64,000 bases of DNA, from assembly GCF_000471905.2 (NCBI RefSeq), contig NW_006495273.1, forward strand, positions 6,414,645 to 6,478,644, in the 5' to 3' direction. Origin of the DNA: Amborella trichopoda (taxonomy: Eukaryota; Streptophyta; Magnoliopsida; Amborellales; Amborellaceae). The notes beneath the pieces are model-generated. The model had not been told where the DNA came from. It saw only the letters and a list, made by a program, of their open reading frames with translations, and did no database searches. Each line of letters starts with the position of its first letter. The first letter of the stretch is position 1. The translations under genes were made by a program, and so were the position numbers. Shown in pieces: positions 36,005 to 47,686 of the stretch.

Positions 36005-38666
36005 ACTCGATATGTGAATAATATGGCTGGGATAGGGTGGCCTCAGAATCATCGTCTCTCTCATTTTCTCTTAGACCCCCTTCCCACTCTCTCTCATTAG
36101 GTGCAATATCACCGTCATCTCCGACGAATTGTGGATACGTTGGCTGACTGCTTCCTCTTTCACGCTGCTTATCACCTTCTTCAAGATCTTCCTCACCGAT
36201 AGCCTCAAGGAACGCTATCTTGTGCAACATTGGCTCCTCCTCTTCTACTACCCATTGGTCTGCTGTGTCTGTGACAAATATTGTGTCTAAGTCTATCAGC
36301 CCATAGTCTTTAAGCTTCATTCTTATTTGTCTCTTTCAGAGGTTTAAGTTGTAATGAACATAGACTAGTTTATGAAGCTTCTCCGAAGCGAGTCGATTCC
36401 TTCTAGTAGTGTGCAACCATTGGAACGTACTCCAGTTGCGCTCACAGCTAGTAGCAGAACATGTCTAGGAGAGGACCTTGATTGTTATCCTCTTTAGGTG
36501 AGGTGCATCAGTACCATATATCTCCCACCATTCAGCTGGATTAAAATGCAAAAAACATTGTAAGGGCAAGAACAATTCATAAGATTAAATATATGAATGA
36601 ACAAAATATTAGCGAGGGGATAACCTGGATCCATCATAGCATCCCTATACATAGCAAGCTAAAACAAATATATTACGTTTTAGTGCATTATTCCGCACAA
36701 ATATAACAACTCAATGAAGTTCTTACCCAAACATTAAATAATACCTCTTGTATTGCTGCTACTTGGTTTTGATGGCTTCTCTCCAACCTTGCAATAATAT
36801 ATTTGACCCCTTCTATAATCTTGTGGGGATGTTCAGGTGTCAAATAGAAAAATTTTGAGTTGAAGTAGTAACCTACAAAATATATAGATAGAAAAATGTC
36901 CTTTACAATTTCATAAAAAAATGATTTAAAATGAAACATTGTAATGATATAAATATATATTTACCTGCATAATGAATTGGACGTCTAAATTTGGTGTTCC
37001 ACCTCCTTTCTATAATCTCGATCAGTTTGCTAGCAAAACTACACTTCTCTCCAATAGCTGATTTCACCCTCTCAATACCTTCGTAAAGGATATCCATGGT
37101 AGCTTTCTTGTCAGCATCCACCATTCTTAACACCGTGACCAAAGGGGCAGTGGCCTCTACAATACTGGAACATCGAGACCAGAACCGCCTATTTGAGACT
37201 ATGTTGTCCACTTTTATACAGGTACTGGACTTTGAGAGGAGGTCATTTAACCACTCTTCACAGGTAAACAATCTCTTTAATGCACCTTCAGATTTTCGAA
37301 TGGAGTCCACAGCTAAGTAATTGGTCGCAAAGGGGGTTATGGTAGGCCTGATTATCTATTTTTTCTTAGAGTGTTCTCTAAACAGAAATAAAATTTTAGA
37401 GTGGTTGTATATAAATCTCGACACCAACCTTGCTTCCTCTAGAGTCTCCTTCACAATTTTGATCTCACCGATCTCCTCTAACATAAGATCGATGTTGTGT
37501 GTAGCACACGTGGTCCATACTATATGTATCCATCAACTTACTGCCCGCAGAAACACATGCACGCGCATTGTCCGTAATAAATTGGACTACATGTTTATCC
37601 CACCTCCTCCACTATCTGATCATATAGTCGTACGTAGAAGTTTGCATCATTCTTCGTCCCTGATACTTCTTTGCTAGACAAAAAAGCTGTACCTTTTGGA
37701 GAATAAGCTAAGAAGTTTAAAAACTCCTTTTTGCTAACTTTATTCAACCAACTATCACTCATGAGAGTAATGCCTGTCCTTGGCCAACTCTGTTTATATT
37801 CTTCAATCCACTTTGTAACTTCTTCCACCTCTTCATCTAATATTGGCCCACTGAGCTCATATGTCGTCGGGAGTTTTACCCTGGGCCCGACTCTCTGGAT
37901 TGCACTGACCATAGGTGGAAAATATGGGCTATTGGCTGCATCAAAGGGAATCCCTTTATGGTAGAACCATTTACTAACATATCTCCCCAACATGTTTCTT
38001 GTACCTTTAACCATTCCTTTTAGGGTCATCTGTTGTGACTTAGGCTTTGAGAGAAATGGGTCTTTACGACTATGACCTGCAATATTGGCACTCGTAGGTA
38101 ACCTAGAAACAATTTCTTCAACATCTGATTCTCTTTGATACATATTGCCACCAACCCCTCCATACATATTTGAGCTGGGCCCGCCATACATGCTCGAGCT
38201 GGGCCTGCCATGCATGTCTGAGCTAGGCCCACCATGCATGTCTGAGCTAAACTCACCGGGCATTCTAAACCCACATTCCCTCTGATATTGTTCATGTAAA
38301 CTCAATCTTGTGGCCTTGTCCAGCTCATTATTATATTGTTCTTCTAGGTCATTATTATATTGCTCTCCTGTATTCTTGCTTGATGGCGTATATAAACTAG
38401 CTATCTCCTCATTCATCCTATGTTTGGCAATTTTTTTACCTTTGTTAGCATTAAGAATTGCCTCCATCTGTTTTTTTTTACATTACAAGGACACTAATAC
38501 ATGCAGAAACATCTCCCTTAACCCCTGCCAAGTATTGCTTGAACCTATGTACCCCACTACTTATCACTCTTTGACAGTAATTACAAATAATTTTGTCTTT
38601 TTTGTTGGGATCAAGTCTGACCCATGTTGCCATGCAGGGTCTTCTGCAGATCTTGACATGATTCAA
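36005..38666 (-). pseudogene. hAT transposase, broken
   Basis: Minus-strand order: a BED-type zinc finger (38666-38478, C-N-Y-C then H-R-F-K-Q-Y-L-A-G); a long frame 38467-37595 (290 codons) with an acidic, Asn/Glu-rich linker, a run of MHGGPSS-type repeats (about 38260-38150) and the DUF659 core (TGITLMSDSW, about 37775); the central region 37310-36903 (LVTVLRMVDADKK, RRWNTKFRRPIHYAGKY); and the C-terminal dimerisation region (about 36540-36340, TCSATSCERNWS), which has an in-frame TAG in place of the usual Gln just before it. An acidic tail follows (36320-36000). Introns may lie between blocks, but the TAG and frame breaks near 37600-37320 point to a dead gene. Confidence 0.85.
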
Positions 38667-39091
38667 CTGTTTTAAGATGTAAAAAGTATAAAATTAACCT
38701 GACAGTTCAACAAGAAAAATAATCACCATGTGTAGTGATAATATGTTGGGGTAGCTCATGTAGTCATATTTGTTATTGTAAAATACCTCTATTAACAATA
38801 ATATTTTCGTACATATCAATTACAAACATTCAGGATAATATAATACAAAATGCAAGCTCCAAACATGGCTAGAACTCAATTATCAAGAACATACATTTTT
38901 TGCATTAAAAAATTAATAATAAAAACAATTATTCACAGAGCCAGCTAACATTAGTCATTCCAACTAAAAAATGCATTAACAACAGATAAAAAAAATACAG
39001 TTTTGCTTTAAAAATATAATAAAATGCATTTTTTTGCATAAATAATCTATCAACATACAATTTTTTCAACAAAAACTTTAACAATAAAAAT

Positions 39092-39500
39092 TTAAAATAT
39101 GGTTTAATACCTCATGATAATTAAAACCTTGTCACGATTTTCACATCTTTTCGAAAAATCATCATTTTTCAAAAAAATCGATCATGGAAAAATAAAAATA
39201 AAAATAAAAGTACAACAAACTTAAACAATAAAAATTAAAAAATGGGTTTAATACATCATGATAATCAAAACCTTATCACGATTTTCACATCTTTTCGGAA
39301 AATCATTATTTTTCAAAAAATTCGATCATGAAAAAAAAAAAAAAAAGTACAGGAAACTCAAACAATAAAAATTAAAAATTGGGTTGAATACATCATGATA
39401 ATCAAAACCTTATCACGATTTTCACATCTTTTCGAAAAATCATCATTTTTCAAAAAATTCGCTCATGAATAAAAAGAAATAAAAAAAAAAAGTACAGCAA
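39092..39500. repeat. Tandem repeats of about 140 bp in the hAT element
   Basis: Three imperfect copies begin near 39099, 39245 and 39381 (landmarks ATGATAATCAAAACCTTATC and CACGATTTTCACATCTTTTC). Each ends with a TTCGATCATG-like core followed by A-rich sequence. Confidence 0.85.
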
Positions 39501-40198
39501 ATTTTCAAAACATTCGATCATGGATTACAAAAAAAAATTCGATCATGGATTAAAAGAAAAAAAAACAAATTTTTAAAAAATTCGATCGTGGATTAAAAAA
39601 AAAAAATCACAAATTTTCAAAGAATTCAATCATGGATTACAAAAAATTCGATCATGGATTAGAAAAAATTCGATCATGGATTACAAAAAATTCGATCATG
39701 GATTACATAAAATTCGATAATGGATTACAAAAAAAAAACAAAAAAAACAAAAAATTCGATTGTGGATTACAAAAAAGAAAAAACAATTCGATCATGGATT
39801 ACAAAAAACTCTATCATGGGTTAACAAAAAACAAAAACAAAAACAAAAACTTCGATCATGGATTACAAAAAAAAAACAAACATTTCGATCATGGATTACA
39901 AAAAAAAAAACAAACATTTCGATCATGGATTACAAAAAATTCGATCATGGATTACAAAAAATTCTATCATGGGTTAACAAAAAAAAAAAATTCTATCATG
40001 GGTTAACAAAAAAAAAAAAAAAAAAATTCGATCATGGATTACAAAAAAAAAACAAACATTTCGATCATGGATTACAAAAAATTCGATCATGGATTACAAA
40101 AAATTCTATCATGGGTTACAAAAAAAAAAAATTCGATCATGGATTACAAAAAAATCGATCAAGTATTACAAAAAATTCGATCATGGATTACAAAAAAT
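39500..40198. repeat. A-rich minisatellite, core TTCGATCATGGATTACA
   Basis: About 25-30 copies of a 20-30 bp unit, in which the TTCGATCATGGATTACA core is separated by A runs of varying length and some copies read TTCTATCATGGGTTAAC. The core resembles the end of the neighbouring 140-bp repeat, so the minisatellite probably grew from it. Open frames here only translate the repeat. Confidence 0.9.
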
Positions 40199-41134
40199 AA
40201 AAATAAAAATAAAATAAAAAAATTCTGTTCTTCACTAGGCTATCTTACATAAGCCATTTTAACTCAAAAATCCACCTCTAAGGGAATAAATTTCATCCAA
40301 TTGAGTACATTTTCTGATAAACAACAATATAAGGAATCAAAACCCTAAATTTTGAACACATTATCATCAATAAATCAAATCAAATCGATTAAATTGAGCA
40401 AAAAAAAAAAACGCACAGTCATTGAATCTAAAAAATGAAGCTTAAATTGAATAAATCAGATCAAATTGAATACATCTAATTATAAACAACACTATAATGA
40501 TTAAAAACGCGAGAAATCTAACACATTATTTCTAATATATCATGAACAAAAAATTGAAAGGCGGAAAAAAAAAAAAAACAGCAAAAATTTGTTTCCACAG
40601 ACATCTCTGTGTTCATCTAAAAATTCATGCTGTAATTGACCAAATTACATAAAATTGAATATGTTATATCATAACAGACACAATAAAGATTAAAAACCCT
40701 ACAAATTGAACTCATTATCTTCAAAATATGCAGTGAAATTAATCAGATGGCAGAAAAAAAAAAAAAAACTTCTTATCTGGTTTTGTTAACCGGAGGCTTC
40801 AATCTCCAAATAACTATGTTTTTCTCAACGATTATCACAAATTCGTAACAAAAGGTTTTGATGAACAACTTTACGATCAAAATGCCTACAAATTTTGATA
40901 GTTTCATGCCCTATTTGGCATGAAACACAAGAAAAGGCGGAAACCCTAAAAATACAAGTTTCGTGATCTAAAAACACAAAATTTCTCAACCATTTGATTC
41001 GTGTAAAAGCTGAATAAAGCAGTTTAAAGCCTGCAAATTAGATCACATGCCAAAAAAAACAAGGAAAATGATGAAAAAATGACAAATTTCAAAGAATCCC
41101 ATGAAAAACACTGTGCAGCCCGTGTTCTTCACGG

Positions 41135-41210
41135 GACTCGCCGATTTCGTACAGTGAATCGGCGAGTCACTGTGCAGAATCGTCCGGTTCTCTCTAGAAC
41201 CGGACGATTC
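41135..41210. repeat. Two perfect subterminal hairpins of the hAT element
   Basis: 41135-41168 is a 12-bp perfect stem (GACTCGCCGATT with its complement) around a 10-base loop. 41177-41210 is a 15-bp perfect stem (GAATCGTCCGGTTCT with its complement) around CTCT. The motif GAATCGGCGA recurs near the other end (about 35453). Subterminal motifs are typical transposase-binding sites of hAT elements. Confidence 0.8.
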
Positions 41211-41300
41211 CTGATTTTTTTTAGCTGTTCGAGCCGTTATGGTCGATTCCCGAGTCGAACGGGGTGAGTTCAGTTCGACTCGACGTTTTTTTAAACTCTG

Positions 41301-41527
41301 ATTCGCACCAATGGAAAAAGAGATTAAACAACGAGTAAGAACTGGTACCTCACCTCCTTTATTGAACCACTGGATGTGGTATGGGCGTGGGTGCATATGT
41401 TCATTTAATTGAAGTTTAGCCACCTTCTCTTTAGATACAATGTTTTCACTGCTTCTATTATCAATTAGTACGATACATAACTTGTATCTTGATATACAAA
41501 TTGTTCAAAAAATATTATTTCGTAGCC
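41301..41527 (-). pseudogene. Ty3 protease fragment on the far side of the hAT insertion
   Basis: Minus-strand reading gives a retropepsin-like start (active-site region IDNRSSENIVS, where DNGSS or DSGSS is usual, so the Gly is replaced) and then the frame 41423-41318 with HPRPYHIQWFNKGGEV. It continues into 35391 once the hAT element is left out. Sequence beyond 41527 is unrelated. Confidence 0.8.
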
Positions 41528-42420
41528 ACTTCTTATCCGTGTTAAATATTGGGATTGAATACATGGTTCGCTGGACAATTAAGACTCCACCCTCTTCATC
41601 CTCTTCATCTCATTACAATTCTTCTATGGATAAGGTGTCCCAACACAAATGCAATGGGAATGTGCGCGCAGGGTTATTAACTAGAATTTCTTACAAAGTG
41701 ATATACGGTTCGATCTGTGCCTCTTGCCCTGGCCTATGTGAATTGCAGTTGTTTGGGTTGTTCAGTGAGGGTTTCATTTATTACTTTCTTGTATTTATCT
41801 TTGGGTAGTTGATCAAGGCTGTGATCTCTCTAGATTTTGATGGGACAAGGATGAAAAGTCAACCTGGATATGAATTGGTTTTTCCGAATGGAGATGCAAG
41901 AGATGGGATACTGGATATGCATTGGTTTTTCAGAATGGAGATACAAGAGATAGGATACTGGATATGCATTGGTTTTTCAGAAATTGGAGATGCAAGAGAT
42001 GGGATACAGTGGTGATGTCCAGTTCCTCTCTTATTTATGTACTGGCGGTTCCTTTTATATAGGTTTTTCTTTTGACTGATTTGCCCCGTAACAGCCGTTG
42101 TATATTGGTAAATCAATGTATAGTGTGATGTTGCCTCTTTGATCCAGCACTCCATGGTATGTTGTATCCATCCATGAATTGAGAAATGAATCTGCTAGAG
42201 TTTTGGAAGATGAATTGAGATTGTGGCATAGTCTTTATTGAAGTTCAGAATCATATCCAATCTTTAGTAATGGTGATACCTCATCAATATCCTGCTTGCG
42301 CTTGTATGTATGGAGTCTTGGCTTATCTGTTTGTTTGTTTCAGTTGCTCTAGCATGATGCTCACTCTTCTGGTGACAAAGGATTACTCTGCATTTTCGTG
42401 ATCCATTTGAGCAAGATAAG
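41528..42420. other. No gene recognised; contains a 47-bp tandem repeat
   Basis: About three copies of a 47-bp unit (landmark GGATATGCATTGGTTTTTC, at about 41866-42005) lie in otherwise ordinary sequence. Short frames (41440-41808, 41809-42015) match nothing I know. This sequence starts abruptly where the Ty3 similarity stops. Confidence 0.5.
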
Positions 42421-42559
42421 ATAACTGAAACATCGATTGCCTTGCCTTTGTGTAAGTTTAGGGTTTCGTATGTGTTTTTAATTTCTGAATTTCTGTGATC
42501 TTTTTAACAGACCTATTGATTTTATGTCTTGTAATTATAGTAAGTTTTTGGGTCTTTTT

Positions 42560-43230
42560 GAAGGAAACTATAATTTTTTGTAATTTTCTTGGGTGTTCTT
42601 GTTTGTTTCGGTTTCTTAGTCTTACTCAAATTTATAAAGTTCCTGTTTATGCTTTTTAAATTTATTTCAGAGTGTACTTGAGTCCTTACTAGAATGTGCA
42701 TTCTAAGGATCTAGGCTGATCTAAACTCTGTAAGATGATTGAATCTCTGTATGTTTGGCCTGGTTACAATATGCTAGGGCCTTCTCTTTTATGATGTAAT
42801 TGTGTCTCCCAATTTTCTTGTTATCTCCTTTCATTTTCCTATTATCTCCTTTCAATCCTTCTCTGGTTTTTTTTTTGGTGTTTCCTTGCAGTTTAACTAT
42901 TGCTGGCGGATTTCCATTGCACTGCTCGGGCTACATTATGACTTTATTTCTCTTAACAATGTTGTTCAGTGAAGTTGTTGAAGAGGTGTTCTTTTGTTCA
43001 AACAAAAAAAAAAGTCGGGTTTTTCTTGTGGTTGGTTACAGATCATTGTGACCTGATTTTATCGAGTGCCCTTGTGTGCCGACGAATGAAGTGTAATTAT
43101 GGTATCCATAGGTGATGTTGGCTTTTGTGACGCCAATGCCTAAGCTATTGCATTGCTTCTGTTGGCCCATGTAATTCTTATGGTTATGCTATTGGATTAT
43201 TTCTGTTCAGTTTGCTGGATCATGTTTCCA
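42560..43230 (+). repeat. Diverged non-tandem relative of the array unit
   Basis: The blocks of the 9-31 kb array occur once here and in the same order: TCTTACTCAAATTTATAAAG, TTTATTTCAGAGTGTACTTG, CTCTGTAAGATGATTGAATC, TAGGGCCTTCTCTTTTATGA, CCTTGCAGTTTAACTATTG, GCGGATTTCCATTGCACTGC, GAAGAGGTGTTCTTTTGTTC, then GGTTACAGATCATTGTGACC and a GCCTAAGCTATTGCATT block. The TATGTGTATTTATGCGC...GATGATGGTTATTAT block of about 85 bp, present in the array units, is absent, as is any inverted copy. No protein is inferred. Confidence 0.75.
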
Positions 43231-45240
43231 AGATTCAAGAATTTTTTTTTTTTGAAGAATCCAAGATTCAAGATAATTCCCTGGTAATTTGCAATCAACT
43301 TGATGCTGATAGAAGGTGGTTATCTTGAGATGTGGTGATGGAGTTCGGCAATTTGTTCAATATTTTAGGGGAACAAAGCAAATTGGAAAGGCGTTCTCAT
43401 GTGCAGCTGATTTGATGAGTTCAAGCACTAGGTGTGGCATTGCTTCCGTGATAGGCAACAGGTTGAAGTGCTTATTGCAAACCATGGATTCACAGATGGT
43501 CGTCGGGTTTTGGGATAATAAATGCCCCATATTTGTCCCACCTTTCATTAGGTGCGATAATGATCAATGTCTGCATTCTTTGCGAAGTGTGATTATAGGT
43601 GGTCCTCTTGGTTGATTTTGGGAACGAAACATTGCTGGATACTGCCGTGCTCCTACAACAAAAGTTGGTTCGTGCTTTCGATATCAACCTGGTTCATGGG
43701 TTTGATTGGTTTGAATTATTGGATAACCCTCATCAAATTTTTTTTGGGTTGGTATGATTTGATATTGTTTCCGGGAGGCTTGCTTTCACGAGTATTGGCG
43801 CAGTTCTGAAAATTTTGTGCCCTTAGGTTTCATGTGATGGTCTTATTGGAGGCAATAATGGAGGCGCACAACATTGTTTGATGTTCCTTGAGATTATTGG
43901 ATTTCTTGTGTGCTTTGTGTTGCATTATTTTATCAGTTACAACTTTTATTGGATCATTGCCACATGTTTTGATATGTATGGGAACGAGTTATTTTGACTG
44001 GATTGAATCTGCACTCGTGCAAGTCTGTAGATCCATTCTGTGGCCATCGGGACTTATTCCTAGTGGTTCTGGGAGACCTGCTGAGTTCTATCAATGTGAT
44101 TTAGCTGTAGTGGTTTTGAGAGACCTGCTGAATTCTCCATAGGGATATATTTATGAAGGCGCACAGGTATTGTTTGATGTTCCATGAGATTTCTAAGCTG
44201 TGTTGCATTACTTTGTCAATGACATTTTTTATTAGATCATTGATGCATGTTTTGACATGTATGGGAACTAATTATTTTGACTGGATTGCTTCTGGCCTTC
44301 TGCAAGAGTAGATCTATGTTATGGGCATCGGGATTTATTTCTAGTGGTTTTGGGAGAGTAATCGGTGGCACACATTGGACTGTTTCGAATTTGTTGTCTA
44401 GCAGTGTGGTTTGATTTATCTGGACCCAACTTTGGACCTTCTTGTTGGCTAGCCTAGAGTTTCTCTTTATTAATTATATGATGATACCCTTGCATCCTGG
44501 TGATGCTGTAGGTGGGGGAGGTATATATCGATTGGTTATTTGCCCAATGGGCACCATGGCCTATGGCTTCTGAGTGGGCTCTGTTTGGTATGTTTTAATT
44601 ATAGTCAAGTGCTTCGGATCTCTCGGTGGGGTGGTATATACAGTGGCTGTTGTAATATTGGGGGTTTAGGCTGCATCATGGTTCTAGCAACCATATTGTT
44701 AGCTGATTTGTATTTCAATTTCCTGTTGCGTTTTGTTGAACGGCTGGCAATTAGGTTTTTATATGCATTATGACTGGAGCATTGGACAGTATTGAGGTGA
44801 TATCAGTGCCCGGAACATTCAAATGTCAAAAATATTGTTTACCATTTGTAGAGTTCTGGTGAATGGGTGGAAGTTATCCCTGATATCTTTGGATGTCAAT
44901 TTTATTGACGTTCTATATTGGCTTTCTACATTGGATGGTACACAAATATGGAGGCTTCCCCTTCCATCCTTCATGATGGAAGGGCCGGCATCCACAAAAC
45001 AGGTAGATTTCACCTTAAAAAGGCTTGCATGGAATGCCGCATTCCCACTTTGGAGCTTCCACGAGGTGAAGCCAAACACATTAGTAGGAGTTAGTAGGAC
45101 CACTTATGAAAGTTTCCGAATATCAAACAGGCTCTTACATGCTCATTCCATAGCATCATACATAAGAAAGAACAGGAAATCAAAGATCAAGGTTAGCGCT
45201 TCCTTGGATGTCGGCCTTACATGCATTTTGGAGGTCTCAA
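43230..45240. other. No gene recognised; contains a 283-bp-period direct repeat
   Basis: Copies at about 43853-44110 and 44136-44365 share TGTATGGGAAC and TATTTTGACTGGATTG. Open frames (for example 43316-43615 and 44823-45245) resemble no family I know. With sequence of average complexity it could be an old gene flank or a non-coding transcript, which I cannot show. Confidence 0.45.
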
Positions 45241-45249
45241 AATAAGTAG

Positions 45250-45630
45250 GTCTCAAAAAACAACCTAAAAATATTGTTTCGATATAAAAAAAACTCTTAA
45301 ATTAATCATCTAAACTTCGAGATACATGGATGTTAAAGAAAAAATGGATTTCAAATTCTAAAAATAATACATCTTGTAATATGTTATCCAGATCATGCAT
45401 TTTCAAGATTTTCAATTACATATTGCTTTGCTTAATCTATACTATATTTGGAACATTTAATCTCATAATTAGGGGTCAAAATAGATTTTTTTGTCATCAT
45501 ACGGATTTCCTGAACCAGAACAACCTGGTGCACCTTAGTTGTATAGTATAAGTTGACACCTCATGCAACTTTATTGCGAAACTCACTAGGCAAACTAGCG
45601 CAGACATGAGCAAACAAGCAGTAAAGTGAT
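45250..45630 (+). repeat. Small dispersed repeat (MITE-like family), copy A
   Basis: Shares GGATTTCAA..CTAAAAATAATAC, TTTTCAAGATTTT and an end containing GGTGCACCTTA..GACACCTCATGCAA..GAAACTCACTAGGC with sequences at 50.6-50.87 kb (same strand) and 54.55-55.02 kb (opposite strand). The end of this copy resembles the opposite end of the 54.5-kb copy inverted, which suggests long terminal inverted repeats. Confidence 0.55.
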
Positions 45631-45664
45631 TACTTTTTCATCCCGATTCAGTGAATGTCGGCAA

Positions 45665-45772
45665 GGGGAAGATGCGTGAAAAATGTGAATGATTGAACCA
45701 GGGGAAGATGCGTGAAAAATGTGAATGATTGAACCAGGGGAAGATGCGTGAAAAATGTGAATGATTGAACCA
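45665..45772. repeat. 36-bp tandem repeat, three copies
   Basis: Three identical copies, 45665-45700, 45701-45736 and 45737-45772, with core GGGGAAGATGCGTGAAAAAT. On the minus strand the unit equals 12 codons (FNHSHFSRIFPW) in a short frame 45844-45638, probably by chance. The last copy overlaps the target duplication of the adjoining MITE. Confidence 0.95.
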
Positions 45773-46248
45773 TTGTTTGCAAAATCGTCCGATCTGGCCG
45801 GTTAAGGTGATCAATCGGTATATTTTAAAAAGAAAAAGAAACATATATATATATAAATTCTAAAAAATAAGAAATTTGATTTGTGATGCATTTTTAAATA
45901 TTATTTACATCATGGTTGTGTTGGTCATTAATACTCACTTTTATATTTTTCCATCCTTTTTAAAAAAAATTTAACTTAGCTATTAAAAAATATAAAATGG
46001 TTTTAAATCTATTTTTCATTAATTTTCAACTTCATTTGAATATGTTTTGTTTGAACCATTATTTATATGTTTTTCATAGTTTAGTAGAAATTTTTTTGTA
46101 TTTTTTTTATAATTTTTTAACATTTTTTTGACTGTCCAGGACTTGTCCGGTTAGAATGGTTAAAACGACCAGTTTACCGGTTAGGCTGGTTAAACTACTT
46201 CCAGGCCTATGTCTGGTTAACCGTTCTGGTTCTATTTTACGAACACTG
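45771..46248. mobile_element. Non-autonomous hAT-type MITE, 478 bp
   Basis: Flanked by a perfect 8-bp direct repeat GATTGAAC (45763-45770 and 46249-46256). Ends are imperfect inverted repeats, CATTGTTTGCAAAATCG and, read inward from the right, CAGTGTTCGTAAAATAG (13 of 17 match). Subterminal CCGGTTA motifs recur near both ends. There is no coding capacity. The 8-bp duplication and CA-starting ends indicate the hAT superfamily. Confidence 0.85.
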
Positions 46249-46256
46249 GATTGAAC

Positions 46257-47460
46257 AAGTGACAAGAAGTTTAATTTGAATCAGAATTTTAAAAATATAT
46301 GGCTTGAAACCCCCCCAACCGCATCGAAATCGATGGGGACGCCCGCTCGGATCGGCTTTCCAAGACCTGCCCGTTTTTGTCGGAATAGGGAAACTCTTTC
46401 AAAGAAATCGGTTCTGACAAACTCGGTTCAAAGAAATTGGTTTCTCTATAGGTTCTCCACCAAAATCTCCAAATTTGCGCCAAATTTTCTCTCTTTGATC
46501 TACAATAACCCGAAAATCATTTTTGAATGAAAAAGCATCATGGATGAGAAACCCCATACCTTCCTTTGTGATTCCCCCATTTTCTTTCACAATTATTTCA
46601 AAATCTCCTTTTTTGAAGGCCCTCCACAAAACTACGACTACTTTGCAATTTCAAATTTGTGTATGTTTGGAATTTTCATGCTGGATTCTTACTTTTGGGC
46701 AATTTTTTAGAACCAACCACTTCACGATATATAATTTGAAATCGGATCGGTCCCACCAATCAACAATATGCATCAAGCAATTTAGATCCAGATCGCCTTT
46801 TATGAGCTCTGATTTTATGAATGGAAACCCCTATTGACTAAAATTTAATGCTTAAAAATTGGAGGTCTCTAAGGATATGTTTTCTATGAGCCCTAGGACT
46901 CATATGTAGAAATGATTCCCCTCTTAAAAATCCATGTTTGAGATGGATTTTGGACATAATTTTTAAGGAATACACAATCTCTAACACGTAGATCGTGAAT
47001 ATGTAAAAATAAAATAAAATTTCAAAAAACAAAAAAGATGATTTCATGAAAAAAAAAATTAGACCATTAGTTCTAACTTTTTTTGTTTTTTTAAAAGGAC
47101 CACCCAAATTGCATACGTACTTAAGATAGAGCAATGCCTTTTATGCCTTGGGGGGTCACAAATGTAGAAATGCATCCCCTAACACCCACAATTTTCCTCG
47201 TAAGAAAACCGTGCTTAGATCCATAAAAAATATAAATATAAACATATTCAACCATTGTTAAACAAAGAAATGAGAATGAATGATTTTGTGGTTTTCCTTG
47301 TTTCTTAACTAAGAAAACTTGAAAATGCAATGCAATTTTTTCTTCTTTTGTTTCATTTTCCTCTTTATTTTGTTTTTCCGGATACCTATGGAAACCGCCG
47401 CCTGGATTTGAAGCCGTGGAATACCGGTTCAACAAACAATCGGTTGAAGGCATAAATTTG
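46257..47460. other. No gene recognised; one dispersed repeat inside
   Basis: Short frames only. At about 46850-47010, on the minus strand, the sequence matches the 51.5-51.8 kb repeats (GATCTACGTGTTAGAGATT, CCTTAAAAATTATGTCC, AAAATCCATCT, TTTCTACATATGAG), so it is a member of that dispersed family. Confidence 0.5.
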
Positions 47461-47686
47461 ACATTCTCTAGTAGAAAAAGAACAGAAAGGGGAAAATAAA
47501 AGAATTTAAAGTAGTAGTTTAATTAACATACAATATTTACATGAAATACTTCCCGAGAAACAAACCTCAAGGTTACCAGAACTCACACAACACTCACACC
47601 GTAGCCCATAAGAAGACACTATAACCTATAAATTGTTCTATCACCAACCAAATCGCACACGCTCTACTTTACAAACCGTCTTATTT

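Larger units (their letters stand above)
35392..41300 (-). mobile_element. hAT-family DNA transposon nested in the Ty3 element
   Basis: The ends are imperfect inverted repeats (left CAATGGTTTAAAAAGCG, right end read inward CAGAGTTTAAAAAAACG). They are flanked by an 8-bp target duplication, ATTAGCAC (35384-35391) and ATTCGCAC (41301-41308), with one mismatch. Both flanks also share the following CAATGG, so the exact border could shift a few bases. The element carries a BED-finger/DUF659-type transposase on the minus strand, large A-rich tandem repeats and subterminal hairpins. It cuts the Ty3 polyprotein, so it is younger than that element. Confidence 0.85.
31667..41527 (-). mobile_element. 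5'-truncated Ty3-type chromovirus retrotransposon, split by a hAT element
   Basis: Minus-strand order is protease end, reverse transcriptase, RNase H, integrase, chromodomain, 3' LTR: the Ty3 (Metaviridae) order. Gag, primer site and 5' LTR are absent; the similarity stops near 41527. The hAT element at 35392-41300 interrupts the reading just after the protease region, between codons for FSIGAN and YKDKVWC. The coding region is broken by several stops and frameshifts. Confidence 0.9.

Noticed and set aside
39500-40198. Regular short repeats separated by variable sequence, resembling a CRISPR array
   Set aside because: The spacers are A runs of varying length rather than unique sequence, and the genome is a plant. 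It is a minisatellite.
39632-40252. Overlapping frames of up to 146 codons, rich in Lys, Ile, Trp and His
   Set aside because: They are translations of the A-rich minisatellite in different phases, without conserved domains.
45638-45844. Minus-strand frame with three 12-residue repeats
   Set aside because: The repeat arises from the 36-bp triplication. The frame is short and has no conserved flank.
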